Below are positions 54,382 through 63,271 of a DNA stretch of 64,000 nucleotides, in pieces; the stretch's first letter is position 1, and every line of letters begins with the position of its first letter. Source of the DNA: Paenibacillus sp. FSL H8-0048 (GTDB lineage Bacteria; Bacillota; Bacilli; Paenibacillales; Paenibacillaceae); the NCBI RefSeq assembly GCF_038002825.1, contig NZ_JBBODF010000001.1:1116001-1180000 (forward strand), written 5' to 3'. The notes under the pieces are model-generated. The model ran no database searches. It was not told the DNA's origin and saw only the letters and a list, made by a program, of their open reading frames with translations. The translations under genes were made by a program, and so were the position numbers.

Positions 54382-55128
54382 ATGGGCGACGCTGGCAGAC
54401 TCCAAGGGGTTGAACGTTACTACATCTGCCCCAATGCTGTTGAGAATGCAGTGGCTACTGTACCGCTGACCGAATTATGCAGCCCTGCACAAGCTGAATA
54501 TCTGCTTACCACTTATGCTTCCATGCTTGGGACAGAGGATAAGCGTATCGCTGCAGCCATCTTCTGCACATGGGTTGCCGGGATCTGCGGAGCCAAATAC
54601 GCACTGCTCACAGCCGCAGACCCGCTGGCTCATGCCTTGCGGCTGAATAACCTGTCTGTCCAGCTCATCCGCACGGAGGGGTATCCCGAATTCGCCTTCC
54701 CTATCCATAATTACCGGGAGAGTATCCATGACCAGAACGGGAATAGAAAGGAGCTCATAGACGAACTGGAGTTGTTCTACACGAACGAGGTCAGACCCAT
54801 TGTTACGGCGCTTGCCGAAGCTTCGCAGACCAAAGAGGTGATGCTGTGGAGGCATGTCTATAATCAGTTGTATACTTTTATCGAAGAGGATGCTCATGAC
54901 GCTCTCAGTGAGTGCCGCCGCAACCTGATCCACGGACAATTCCATGCTGCCATGTGGGAGCTGACACCCGAGGTATTCGGACTTCGCAGCAATCCGTTCC
55001 GTATCACCCCCAAGTTCCGTACGGACCCCGATCCTCCGCATGATACGATATCTGTGAAAGCTACCTGCTGCCTGGCCTATAAGCTCAGAGCGGATCATGG
55101 CTATTGCGGGGGATGTCCTATCCGTTAA
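54382..55128 (+). CDS. FhuF-like ferric-siderophore reductase
   Basis: The 248-residue protein ends with the FhuF iron-sulfur motif C-C-x11-C-x2-C (Cys229, Cys230, Cys242, Cys245, TCCLAYKLRADHGYCGGCP), which binds a [2Fe-2S] cluster. Such proteins release iron from siderophores in the cytosol. AAAGGGGG lies before the ATG at 54382, 13 bp after the binding-protein stop, so they are cotranscribed. A terminator follows. Confidence 0.87.
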   Translation: MGDAGRLQGVERYYICPNAVENAVATVPLTELCSPAQAEYLLTTYASMLGTEDKRIAAAIFCTWVAGICGAKYALLTAADPLAHALRLNNLSVQLIRTEGYPEFAFPIHNYRESIHDQNGNRKELIDELELFYTNEVRPIVTALAEASQTKEVMLWRHVYNQLYTFIEEDAHDALSECRRNLIHGQFHAAMWELTPEVFGLRSNPFRITPKFRTDPDPPHDTISVKATCCLAYKLRADHGYCGGCPIR

Positions 55129-55154
55129 TCAGCACAGCCTAATAGACTATTTAT

Positions 55155-55186
55155 CGGCTTGGTACCTTTTCCCAGCCGGTTTTTTC
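55155..55186 (+). terminator. Terminator of the binding-protein/reductase operon
   Basis: The stem CGGCTTGG/CCCAGCCG (one mismatch) is followed by GTTTTTTC. Confidence 0.85.
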
Positions 55187-55281
55187 TGTAAAATAACATA
55201 CTTCACTCTACAAGAATATCCGCCATATTCCGACATATTATTTAAGATCTTTTGCTCTAATACATATCCGGGAGATGACCT

Positions 55282-57342
55282 ATGTCACAGCTAATTCAAA
55301 AACGGCCAGTCCGTTCCACCAGCATTGCCAACACATTGGCCATTGTACTGCTAGTCATTATTCTTGTCGTCTTCTCGATTCTGGGTACCTTCTTCTATTC
55401 CAGCACCCGCAGCATTCTGGTCAGCCAGCAAGAATCGATGCTGATGACCAAGACGCAGGGAATTGTCAGCCAGTTCGATGCTCTGTTTAAAGAGAAGGGC
55501 TCACTGGTCAAACAAATGTCCACCAACTCGATTTTCCAAAAATATATTGAGAGCACTACACCAGATCAAATCACCACCTCCCCTTACGCCGCAGAAGCAC
55601 TTGCTACACTGGCGGACATTGTAAAGTCAGAGCCCTCCTTCGCCGATGCCTGGGTGGCCGGGTTATCCGGTAAGGGATATTTCCTCCAAAATGACGGTCT
55701 GGCCTCTAAATCAGACTTCGATATCCGCGCCCGCCCCTACTTCAAGCCCGTATCTGAATCCAAGGGTCTCTATTATTCTGAGCCTTACGCCGATGTCAAT
55801 AATGGCAAAATGCTGATGGGCATTTTCTATCCGATTCTGAATGACAGCAGCCAAATGATCGGCTTCATTGCCGCAGATATTGCCTTCGATGACATCCCGG
55901 AGATTATGCAGAGCTATTCCTTGGGAAGCACCGGCTTCTCCATTCTGGCTACACGCTCAGGCGATATTCTCTACCACCCGGATAAGGCTAAAGTGCTGAA
56001 GGAGAAAATTACAGACAGTCCGGGCGATCTCGGGGCCATCGGCAAAAAAATGATTAACGGCGAATCCGCCGTATCGCTCATCGATGATAATGGTGACCCC
56101 CGTTATATCGGTTATGCCACCAGTAAGGATACCGGATGGTCTGTAGGCTTAACCATTACCCGGAATGAGGCGCTTAGCGAGCTAACGTCCTTCACCCGGA
56201 TTACCATTACCGGTTTTGCCGTGGCCGCGCTTCTGCTGCTGGTCATCTGTTATCTCATGCTGCGTTACCTCTTACGTTCTATTCCCAAGCTGCTGGCCGC
56301 TATCAAACAGATTGCAGACGGCGACCTAACCGTTCAGCTTAGTGACGCCTCCCGCAACGAGATCGGGCAGATTGCTCATGGCATCGCGGGCATGGTTCAG
56401 AAAATTCAAGGCATGATTCAGGTGATCCATAATACGACTCAGGTGCTTACTCAGTCTTCTCACAACCTGCAAGCTGTCTCAACCAAAACCGCGATAACCA
56501 TGAACGAAACGGCCACGGCCATCAATGAAATTGCGAATGCAACCAACTACCAGTCTGCTGAATCCGAGAGCATCCTCCACAAAACGGGTGCATTATCAGA
56601 TCAAATAGACGAAATCACCAGTGACGCTCAGGCTGTAGGCACCATGGTGCAGAACTCAGCCCAGCTCAGCAGTTCGGGTCTGGATTTGGTCGAGCAGCTC
56701 TCCAAAGCCGCCGAAGACAATCACGCATCCACACAGGCAATGTCGTCGCTCATTGAGGATATTGATCTGAGCCGTCATGAGATTTCAGGAATCGTAGGCA
56801 CAGTGAATCAAATTGCCACCCAGACCAATTTGCTCGCCCTTAATGCTTCCATTGAAGCTGCCCGCGCAGGTGAACACGGCCGGGGCTTTGCCGTGGTGGC
56901 CGGTGAGGTGCGTAAGCTTGCCGAGCAGACAGCCCGGGCTACCGAGGAAATATACAAGAAGGTCAGCGCCATTGAGGAAAAAACAAGTCTATCCGTAGAA
57001 CACACTACGCTGAACCTTACGATTGCAGAAGAGAACGCCAAATCCGTAGAGGATGCGAAGCAGCTCTTCTTCAGCCTGAACAGTGACCTGGAGGAGCTGA
57101 AGATCAGGATGCTGCAGATCAGCAATAACACTTCGATTGTCCACAAGCATAAGGATGAGATTCTGCAGGCAATCGAGGTCATCTCTTCGACGACTGAGGA
57201 GAATTCTGCCTCCACTGAAGAGGTCAGTGCCAACACACAGGAGCAGCTCGGCAGTATTGAGCAGGTAGCTGAACTGTCCAGAGAGCTGAGCGAAATCTCT
57301 AAGAAGCTGGAGGAGGAGCTGCGGCAGTTCAAGCTGGAATAG
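55282..57342 (+). CDS. Methyl-accepting chemotaxis protein (dCache-HAMP-MCP)
   Basis: The 686-residue receptor has TM1 (residues about 17-40), a double-Cache ligand-binding domain (about 45-300), TM2 ([19 protein letters not shown]), HAMP, and a cytoplasmic signalling domain with the hairpin tip [20 protein letters not shown] and [20 protein letters not shown]. It would signal through CheA and CheW encoded elsewhere. The ligand is unknown. Confidence 0.95.
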   Translation: MSQLIQKRPVRSTSIANTLAIVLLVIILVVFSILGTFFYSSTRSILVSQQESMLMTKTQGIVSQFDALFKEKGSLVKQMSTNSIFQKYIESTTPDQITTSPYAAEALATLADIVKSEPSFADAWVAGLSGKGYFLQNDGLASKSDFDIRARPYFKPVSESKGLYYSEPYADVNNGKMLMGIFYPILNDSSQMIGFIAADIAFDDIPEIMQSYSLGSTGFSILATRSGDILYHPDKAKVLKEKITDSPGDLGAIGKKMINGESAVSLIDDNGDPRYIGYATSKDTGWSVGLTITRNEALSELTSFTRITITGFAVAALLLLVICYLMLRYLLRSIPKLLAAIKQIADGDLTVQLSDASRNEIGQIAHGIAGMVQKIQGMIQVIHNTTQVLTQSSHNLQAVSTKTAITMNETATAINEIANATNYQSAESESILHKTGALSDQIDEITSDAQAVGTMVQNSAQLSSSGLDLVEQLSKAAEDNHASTQAMSSLIEDIDLSRHEISGIVGTVNQIATQTNLLALNASIEAARAGEHGRGFAVVAGEVRKLAEQTARATEEIYKKVSAIEEKTSLSVEHTTLNLTIAEENAKSVEDAKQLFFSLNSDLEELKIRMLQISNNTSIVHKHKDEILQAIEVISSTTEENSASTEEVSANTQEQLGSIEQVAELSRELSEISKKLEEELRQFKLE

Positions 57343-57353
57343 CGGAATATGCC

Positions 57354-57392
57354 AAAACAACGCCAAGTGGATGTCCCGCTTTGCGTTGTTTT
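57354..57392. terminator. Bidirectional terminator
   Basis: The stem AAAACAACGC/GCGTTGTTTT is followed by TTTATC on the plus strand and preceded by the complement on the other, between convergent genes. Confidence 0.8.
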
Positions 57393-57423
57393 TATCATTC
57401 GGAGGCATATGATAGGTTCGGTG

Positions 57424-58707
57424 CTATTTTAACATATATTTGCTTATGGTCTTAGGCGCATAGCTCTTTGTAATATACAGCTCCCCGCCTCCCGCATAAA
57501 TGTAATTATGCCCGGTTTCGTAGTCGTGCCAGCTTGTGGAGAGATGATATTTAATCTGCAGGTTTGCCGGGTCCAGCACATAGAAATCTTCCTTAGCTAT
57601 ATCTCCCTCAAAGGTCTCAGGATCAATCACAGCCGGACGCTCCTGCCATTGGTACTGCTTCTCGACTGTAATCTCACCCGATGGCGTTATCCTGCTGTAC
57701 CATTCGCGGTCCCCGGCTTCACCGATCTGCTGCTTACCAAGCAACTGATTGTCTTTGCTGTACAATTTGTAGATGTTGTCGCTCTTGATCAGATAGTTAT
57801 TGCCTGTCGTATCAATCCGGTCCGCCTTGTTCAGAGGACGCACCCACTTCTTGGCGCCGCTTGCGTCATAGCCGAGTAACAGCCGGGCATCCTTACTGCT
57901 CATCTGAATCAGGAACGACCCGCCGCGAAGCGGATGCACCTGGAAATAGGAGTCTTTCACCGTTTTGGGAACAGTGTAGGTAGCCAGCGGTGTTGTCAGT
58001 GCAGTCAGACTGCGGTATACGCTGATACTATAAATATGGTCTTGTTTATCTATCAACTGATGCATAACGTACCCGTTCGGGAGTAACTCAAGTATCCCTG
58101 TGGTCCATTTGCCGGTCAGCTTCAGCCCGCTTACCTGCTTCCCTTCCTGATTATATTCAGTAAAAGCAATAGTTTTTCTGTTGGCACTTAGTCCGGACCG
58201 GATACTAACATTTCCGTTATCCAGAAATACCGGCGTGTAAGAATCGGTTATTGTTTTGGTCCACTTCCGTTTGCCGTTCGGATCGACAGCGGTGAGATCG
58301 TAGGGGATGCCGCCTTTCATTTTGTAGAAGTAGGAGTAACCGTTACTGGCAGAATGAAAACCATGAGCAGTAAACGGCTGGTCGTTAGCCATGTCCGAAT
58401 AATCAGATACCCAGTTGGCCGAACCGTTAATGCGGTCAACGGATGCGTACAACATGCCCGAAGACTTCTTCTTGGAAGGGGATACGGTTACGGTCTTGAC
58501 TAGAGGAATGAACATCCGCTTCATGCTCTGCTGGGTGTCTATAGTGCCCCAGAAACTAAGTCCATCCGGCAGCGTATAGCTCCATTCCGGCGCAGGCAAC
58601 TGTTCAATGACCTTCCCGGCAGCGGATGTACGCCCGGGCAACAACACCTGTGCAGCCAATGCCAGCGTAAATGCCGTGGTGAGAAACTTGAATCGTTTTG
58701 GTAACAT
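57424..58707 (-). CDS. Secreted protein of unknown function, beta-propeller-like
   Basis: The 427-residue protein has a signal peptide (LTTAFTLALAAQVLLPGRTSA) and a mature part of repeated strands with alternating G-K-x-W-x-K motifs (GKRKWTKTI, GAKKWVRPL), suggesting PQQ-like blades. No catalytic motif or anchor is seen. AAAGAGGGA precedes the start. The function is unknown. Confidence 0.65.
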   Translation of the reverse strand: MLPKRFKFLTTAFTLALAAQVLLPGRTSAAGKVIEQLPAPEWSYTLPDGLSFWGTIDTQQSMKRMFIPLVKTVTVSPSKKKSSGMLYASVDRINGSANWVSDYSDMANDQPFTAHGFHSASNGYSYFYKMKGGIPYDLTAVDPNGKRKWTKTITDSYTPVFLDNGNVSIRSGLSANRKTIAFTEYNQEGKQVSGLKLTGKWTTGILELLPNGYVMHQLIDKQDHIYSISVYRSLTALTTPLATYTVPKTVKDSYFQVHPLRGGSFLIQMSSKDARLLLGYDASGAKKWVRPLNKADRIDTTGNNYLIKSDNIYKLYSKDNQLLGKQQIGEAGDREWYSRITPSGEITVEKQYQWQERPAVIDPETFEGDIAKEDFYVLDPANLQIKYHLSTSWHDYETGHNYIYAGGGELYITKSYAPKTISKYMLK

Positions 58708-58869
58708 ACTATTATCCCTCTTTTGCTATGTATTAATGTTCCAGTCTGATCTATTATAGGATCACGCTGACAATATGGACAGGTTAATAAATGGATTGCC
58801 TTCTAACAGGCGTAGCTGTAATACCTGTAAGGCTAAAATCAGCAGACTGTGGAAAGAAGGGAATCTTCA

Positions 58870-60849
58870 TTGGACGAGACTATAAATATACAGGAGCACA
58901 TCCTGATCTGGAATCATGCAATATTTCAAATTATGGATATCAGACATATACAACTGCAGACCGGTGATAACGTCAGACCGTATCTGCTTCCCTCCAGCGC
59001 CTATTTTTACGTTACACAAGGTCATGCATCTGTCACCTTAGACGGTGCAGAGCATGCTGCCAAGCCTTACTATCTGCTTCATGGGGGCAAGGGCGCTTAT
59101 CTCGATATCCGTCTTACTGACCATTCTTTTGAGTACTATCTTATTCTCTATAAAGCCAGCCTGCCGCTGTCCGGGAGGCGATATTCACCGGGGCGGACGG
59201 AGCCAGCGCTCCCCTTCTCCTTGCAGTACGGATTCATTCCGCTCCATCCGGCAATTCTCTATCAGTTGGCTGAACGGATGCTGGACGAATGGCTTGTGCA
59301 GGAACGGCTGGAACAGCTGCATGCCAAAACTTTGTTCTACCAGTTTGTCTACGAGCTGCTTCAACAGATGGATGAGCAGCAGGTCAGCCCCGTAAGGCCG
59401 GATCTGATCTCCCAGATCATCCATTACATAGAGCAGCATTATGCCGAACCGGTCACGCGGGATTCGCTGGCACGTGTTTTCAACTACAGTGTACCTTACC
59501 TGTCCAAGCATTTCCGGCGCGTGACCGGGACAAGCATCATTGATTACTTGATCCGCATCCGAATCAATCAGGCGGGAGACTTGCTGCAACAGACCGACTT
59601 GTCTATGCAGGAAATTGCACGCAGCATCGGGTACACCGATGTATCCTATTTCATCAGGTTGTTCAAAAAAACGGCCGGCGTTACCCCCGGTGAGTTCAGA
59701 AATGCTTCGCTGCGCCAGGTGAACAGTTCCTATCGTCCTATTATAAGGCTTCAATCGTCCATTGCTCCGCGCAGGCTTCGTTACTATATTGGTAAGAGAG
59801 ATGATAATCATTATCAATACAGTGGAAAAGGAGATTTACCGATGTACAAGAGCAAATTACCTGTAGGAGTGACTGTATTACTGTGCCTGGCACTCCTGCT
59901 AAGCGCCTGCGCAAGACCAGCGAATACGAATGGCGGAGCAAGCAATAATACTGGAGCTGGCACAACTTTAAGCACCGGCAGCAATACCGGCAATGCCGAG
60001 ACCGGGAAGACAAATGTCAGTGCCGAGACTATCACCTTCAAAGCAGTGAACGGTGAAATACAAATCCCCAAGAATCCGCAAAAAATCGTAATGGTCGCAG
60101 GAGCCTTCACCGGCCATCTGCTGGCACTGGGATTAAAGCCGATTGCAACCGGGGATGAGTCTTTTAACAGCTACACAGAAGGTAAACTGGACAATGTTGT
60201 CAATCTAGGCAATGACATCCCTTACGAGCAGATTGTTGAGCTGCAGCCTGATTTAATTGTGGTGTGGAATGATCCGGCTGCAATCGAGAAGCTGTCCCGG
60301 ATTGCGCCGACCGTCGCTGTAGAATACGGAGTTCCTTTCCGGGAGCAATTAATGGAATTCGGGACAATGACCGGCCGGGAAAAGCAAGCCAAAGCCTGGA
60401 TTGAAGCGTGGGATGCCCAAATCGCCAAATACAAACCACTTGTGAAGCAGGCTGTAGGTGAGCGCACGGTATCGATTTTTGATGCAGGAAGTGCCAAGGA
60501 GTTCTATGCTTACGGCAGCTTTGGGCGGGGCGGCGACATTATCTATGGCGAGTTCGGACTGAATGCACCGCCGATTATTCAGAAGGAAGCTATTGACAGT
60601 GGCCAGGGCTGGGCCAAGCTATCCCTTGAGCTATTGCCGCAATATGCCGGGGATTATATTTTTATCAGCGGATGGACAAGTGAAGAGAATGCCGCATGGA
60701 TCTTCGAGGGCAACATCTGGGACAGCCTCCCCGCTGTTAAGAATAATCATGTCTACCGAGAGAATAGCCGCGGCTTCGTGTTCAGCGACCCGATCTCCCT
60801 GGATGCCCAGCTCCAATTTGTGGTAGACAGCTTGCTGGGAATGAAATAG
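58870..60849 (+). CDS. AraC regulator fused in frame to a siderophore-binding lipoprotein, locus 2
   Basis: One open frame of 659 codons runs from the TTG at 58870 (GAAGGG eight bases upstream). Residues 1-175 form a cupin-like sensor region starting IWNHAIFQIMDIRH, parallel to locus 1. Residues about 185-277 are the AraC two-HTH domain (VTRDSLARVFNYSVPYLSKH and MQEIARSIGYTDVSYFIRLF). Residues 297-318 form the linker SSIAPRRLRYYIGKRDDNHY. A signal peptide with lipobox LLSAC (Cys347) and a Peripla_BP_2 domain to the end follow. No stop lies between. Confidence 0.78.
   Translation: MDETINIQEHILIWNHAIFQIMDIRHIQLQTGDNVRPYLLPSSAYFYVTQGHASVTLDGAEHAAKPYYLLHGGKGAYLDIRLTDHSFEYYLILYKASLPLSGRRYSPGRTEPALPFSLQYGFIPLHPAILYQLAERMLDEWLVQERLEQLHAKTLFYQFVYELLQQMDEQQVSPVRPDLISQIIHYIEQHYAEPVTRDSLARVFNYSVPYLSKHFRRVTGTSIIDYLIRIRINQAGDLLQQTDLSMQEIARSIGYTDVSYFIRLFKKTAGVTPGEFRNASLRQVNSSYRPIIRLQSSIAPRRLRYYIGKRDDNHYQYSGKGDLPMYKSKLPVGVTVLLCLALLLSACARPANTNGGASNNTGAGTTLSTGSNTGNAETGKTNVSAETITFKAVNGEIQIPKNPQKIVMVAGAFTGHLLALGLKPIATGDESFNSYTEGKLDNVVNLGNDIPYEQIVELQPDLIVVWNDPAAIEKLSRIAPTVAVEYGVPFREQLMEFGTMTGREKQAKAWIEAWDAQIAKYKPLVKQAVGERTVSIFDAGSAKEFYAYGSFGRGGDIIYGEFGLNAPPIIQKEAIDSGQGWAKLSLELLPQYAGDYIFISGWTSEENAAWIFEGNIWDSLPAVKNNHVYRENSRGFVFSDPISLDAQLQFVVDSLLGMK
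59762..59816 (+). promoter_or_regulatory. Internal promoter with perfect Fur box, locus 2
   Basis: TTGCTC (59762-59767), a 17-bp spacer, TATATT (59785-59790) and the perfect Fur box TGATAATCATTATCA (59802-59816, 11 bases past the -10) lie inside the AraC reading frame. The same hexamers and spacer occur at locus 1. Confidence 0.82.
59842..60849 (+). CDS. Nested start: ferrisiderophore-binding lipoprotein, locus 2
   Basis: The ATG at 59842 is preceded by AAAAGGAG at ideal spacing, deep inside the larger frame. It begins MYKSKLPVGVTVLLCLALLL then SAC, a normal lipoprotein signal peptide, and the product of 335 residues is a normal binding-protein length. It lies 25 bp after a perfect Fur box. 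Confidence 0.78.
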   Translation: MYKSKLPVGVTVLLCLALLLSACARPANTNGGASNNTGAGTTLSTGSNTGNAETGKTNVSAETITFKAVNGEIQIPKNPQKIVMVAGAFTGHLLALGLKPIATGDESFNSYTEGKLDNVVNLGNDIPYEQIVELQPDLIVVWNDPAAIEKLSRIAPTVAVEYGVPFREQLMEFGTMTGREKQAKAWIEAWDAQIAKYKPLVKQAVGERTVSIFDAGSAKEFYAYGSFGRGGDIIYGEFGLNAPPIIQKEAIDSGQGWAKLSLELLPQYAGDYIFISGWTSEENAAWIFEGNIWDSLPAVKNNHVYRENSRGFVFSDPISLDAQLQFVVDSLLGMK

Positions 60850-60876
60850 ATTCTGCATGAGTCTAGAGCGAATGAT

Positions 60877-60930
60877 AAACCAGCCGGGAAAGTTGCTCCT
60901 CAGTGTGCAGCAGCTTTTCCCGGCTGGTTT
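60877..60930 (+). terminator. Terminator-like hairpin after locus 2
   Basis: The stem AAACCAGCCGGGAAA/TTTTCCCGGCTGGTTT has a 22-nt loop and no T run after it on the plus strand. Confidence 0.6.
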
Positions 60931-61004
60931 GCCAGTACCCGGGCTGTCCATTACAATGACAGTACACAGGCTGACAATGCCGATTCTCGGGAGGAGAGTA
61001 TGAC

Positions 61005-61904
61005 ATGGAAGCATGGAACCGTCCCCGATGGGGGCAATTAACGGTTGAGGAGAAAATGCACACGATGCAGGAAGTACTTAAGCAGCTGCCCGCTGGTTTC
61101 AAGTGGCTGCGCTTAGAAAGGTTCGAACGTTACGGCCAGTCTCTGGAAACAGGGGTCTTCTTGTATGAGGGCAGTGAATATGTGTTCGTGCCGGGCGACT
61201 CGGTGACCCTGGGCCGTTCAGAAGTACATATGTATGCGAAGATGTCTCCTGTCCGCGAGGCTGTGATCGGGCCGTTGCTTGTCCAGCGCCAGCCTGTATC
61301 GGCAGGCTGGTATGAATGTCCGCTGGACCGGCTCGACGCGGAGGAAGACGAGGATGTATTCGAAGCGATCGAGGAGTTCCGTCAGGGACCGCACACCAGC
61401 TATGAGTACTCGCAGTCTTTCCGGCTGGAACGGGACGGTGATCAGGTCGTCGTGTTCCTGTTCGACGATAGCGAATCGTTCGGGGAATGGCGCGAAACGG
61501 AGCTGCCGGAGGGCTTCACCCTGCCGACTGAGGATGAATGGGAGTATCTGTACGGCGCAGGCGTCCGGACGCTGTTCCCGTGGGGCGACGAGATTGATAC
61601 GTCCATGCGCCTGAGACATGTGTCCGGTTCAAGTGAGGCTAATGCTGAGGACCCGTATCCGCTGGAGCTGCCGAATGCGTTCGGCCTGTGCTTCCCTGGC
61701 GATCCCTATAAGAAGGAGCTGGTGCTCACTGAGGGCGGCATCACTGGTAAAGGCGGCGACGGCGGCAGCAATCTGCACGGCGGCCAGGGCGTTGCTCTGG
61801 GATATCTCCCAACCGCGACCGCTTTCCGCGATCCTTATGAGAGCGAGCTGGAATGGGAGGATCTGCTGGATTGCCTCGTGTACCGGCGGGTAGTGAGACT
61901 GTAG
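61005..61904 (+). CDS. Sulfatase-modifying-factor (FGE)-like protein
   Basis: The 299-residue protein has the FGE-fold outlines: FVPGDSVTLGRSEV near residue 66 (normally MVxxGxFxMG), LPTEDEWEYLYGAG and LFPWGDEID near 175-195, then LPNAFGLCFPGDPYKKEL. It lacks the usual C-terminal Cys-containing RGGSW motif, so oxidase activity is doubtful. GGGAGGAG precedes the ATG. The gene just after it encodes an NTF2-like protein. Confidence 0.7.
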   Translation: MEAWNRPRWGQLTVEEKMHTMQEVLKQLPAGFKWLRLERFERYGQSLETGVFLYEGSEYVFVPGDSVTLGRSEVHMYAKMSPVREAVIGPLLVQRQPVSAGWYECPLDRLDAEEDEDVFEAIEEFRQGPHTSYEYSQSFRLERDGDQVVVFLFDDSESFGEWRETELPEGFTLPTEDEWEYLYGAGVRTLFPWGDEIDTSMRLRHVSGSSEANAEDPYPLELPNAFGLCFPGDPYKKELVLTEGGITGKGGDGGSNLHGGQGVALGYLPTATAFRDPYESELEWEDLLDCLVYRRVVRL

Positions 61905-61943
61905 ACCAACCATTCAGACACTGTAAGAGGAGGCATACAAGCA

Positions 61944-62312
61944 ATGGAAATCCAATTAAGCGGCATGTGCGGCAATTCACCGAAGAACAAGCTGGCTGAA
62001 GATTTAGCCGTCGCTCTTATTACTGGAGATACCAAAACATTAACCCATCTGCTATCTGGCGATACTTCTGTGGAGCTTGTTGGCAGCGAACGTTATCCGT
62101 TGTCTGCCGTTCTCCAGGGAGAAGCTTCTGTTCCGGAGCTCACTTTACTTACGATTGAACATGCCATCTCCCACGGCAAAATCGCTGCTGTGAGCGGGAA
62201 TTGGATGACGCGCGGCGGAATTCGCTTCGCCTTCAGCGACCACTACAGCTTCGCTACAACCAAAGGCACTGAAGTGGCTGCCGCCCGCTGTTACCGGATC
62301 AAGCTGGACTGA
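61944..62312 (+). CDS. NTF2-like / SnoaL-like small protein
   Basis: The 122-residue protein reads as an NTF2-type fold: AEDLAVALITGDTKTLTHLL, then WMTRGGIRFAFSDHYSFATT, GTEVAAARCYRIKLD. Members bind small molecules or act as enzymes. AGGAGG precedes the start. It lies 40 bp after the FGE-like gene and ends at a terminator, so the two form an operon. Confidence 0.65.
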   Translation: MEIQLSGMCGNSPKNKLAEDLAVALITGDTKTLTHLLSGDTSVELVGSERYPLSAVLQGEASVPELTLLTIEHAISHGKIAAVSGNWMTRGGIRFAFSDHYSFATTKGTEVAAARCYRIKLD

Positions 62313-62332
62313 CCTGAAGTTTGTACTCAGCG

Positions 62333-62377
62333 AAAAGCCGCCCGCTTCGCTAACGCGAATCCCGGACGGCTTTTTTT
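62333..62377 (+). terminator. Terminator of the FGE-like/NTF2-like operon
   Basis: The stem AAAAGCCG/CGGCTTTT with an inner GCGAA loop arm is followed by TTTTTC on the plus strand. Confidence 0.85.
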
Positions 62378-62394
62378 CATTATGTTAGTTAGTT

Positions 62395-62790
62395 TTATAC
62401 CCCTTGCGATATAAGCTCACGCTTAGCGGGGGCTGCTCCCTCTGTGTCCGATTCTGGACCGTTGTCCATCTCCTCCACACGCGCCACATTCAGTTCCTGC
62501 TCATTCTGATGAAGCTCCTTGACCATATTCCTGTAGATATGGGCTTCTTGACGGTCCAGCCCGTCACGATTCTCTTTCATGATCCAGGTTTCCACGGTTC
62601 GCTTGAGAATTTCGCCTTTTCGTTCCAACAGTTTCGTATAAGTCAACGTTTCTTCATTCCCTTCCCTATGCTTAGAGTTCATACGCCGGGTAAGCTCAAA
62701 TGTGACTTCCGGCGTAACGTCTACTATTATACGGGAAAGACCCGGCTCACCCAATGCGGTGCAGCAGGGCTTACACAGGGTGAGCCGCAC
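62395..62790 (-). CDS. Small helical protein of unknown function
   Basis: The 131-residue reading from the GTG at 62790 has an N-terminal CKPCC and a helical acidic C-terminus (NEETLTYTKLLERKGEILKR, NMVKELHQNEQELNVARVEE). No ribosome site is clear at either the GTG or the later ATG at 62683, so the start is uncertain. The open frame continues upstream through the hairpin array, which is not credible coding. It is not assigned to a family. Confidence 0.55.
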   Translation of the reverse strand: MRLTLCKPCCTALGEPGLSRIIVDVTPEVTFELTRRMNSKHREGNEETLTYTKLLERKGEILKRTVETWIMKENRDGLDRQEAHIYRNMVKELHQNEQELNVARVEEMDNGPESDTEGAAPAKRELISQGV

Positions 62791-62925
62791 TGAGCTTAGA
62801 AGAGACCAACTCAGCAGGCAGGGTTCGTAAACATGCGGATAGATGCTCCCATATACGCAGGATAGGAGTAGAATAGCATCACGCACACCTTGCTCAGTCG
62901 GCCCGCACCTCCGGCACGGTCCATT

Positions 62926-63200
62926 GTAATCGGTTTTCCGATTACATTTCCGTTCACACCTCTCGCCCGGGCCATCGTAATCGGTTTTCCGATTACATTT
63001 CCGTTCACGCCTCTCGCCCGGGCCATTGTAATCGGTTTTCCGATTACATTTCCGTCCACGCCTCTCGCCCGGGCCATTGTAATCGGTTTTCCGATTACAT
63101 TTCCGTCCACGCCTCTCGCCCGGGCCATCGTAATCGGTTTTCCGATTACATTTCCGTTCACGCCTCTCGCCCGGGCCATCGTAATCGGTTTTCCGATTAC
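62926..63200. repeat. Tandem hairpin array 2: six 51-bp units
   Basis: Hairpins GTAATCGG-TTTT-CCGATTAC start at 62926, 62977, 63028, 63079, 63130 and 63181 and are identical in all six. The 31-bp spacers (ATTTCCGTTCACGCCTCTCG then CCCGGGCCAT) vary at only a few places. Since 51 is a multiple of three, all frames stay open, which makes spurious reading frames. It lies between the small helical gene and the kinase gene; the 3' end of the kinase is 71 bp away. Confidence 0.92.
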
Positions 63201-63271
63201 AGTCGGCCCGCATACCTCGCTCTGGCACATTGTATTTTCACATGCATCCTGTTCGTGTCCATACTGCCGCT

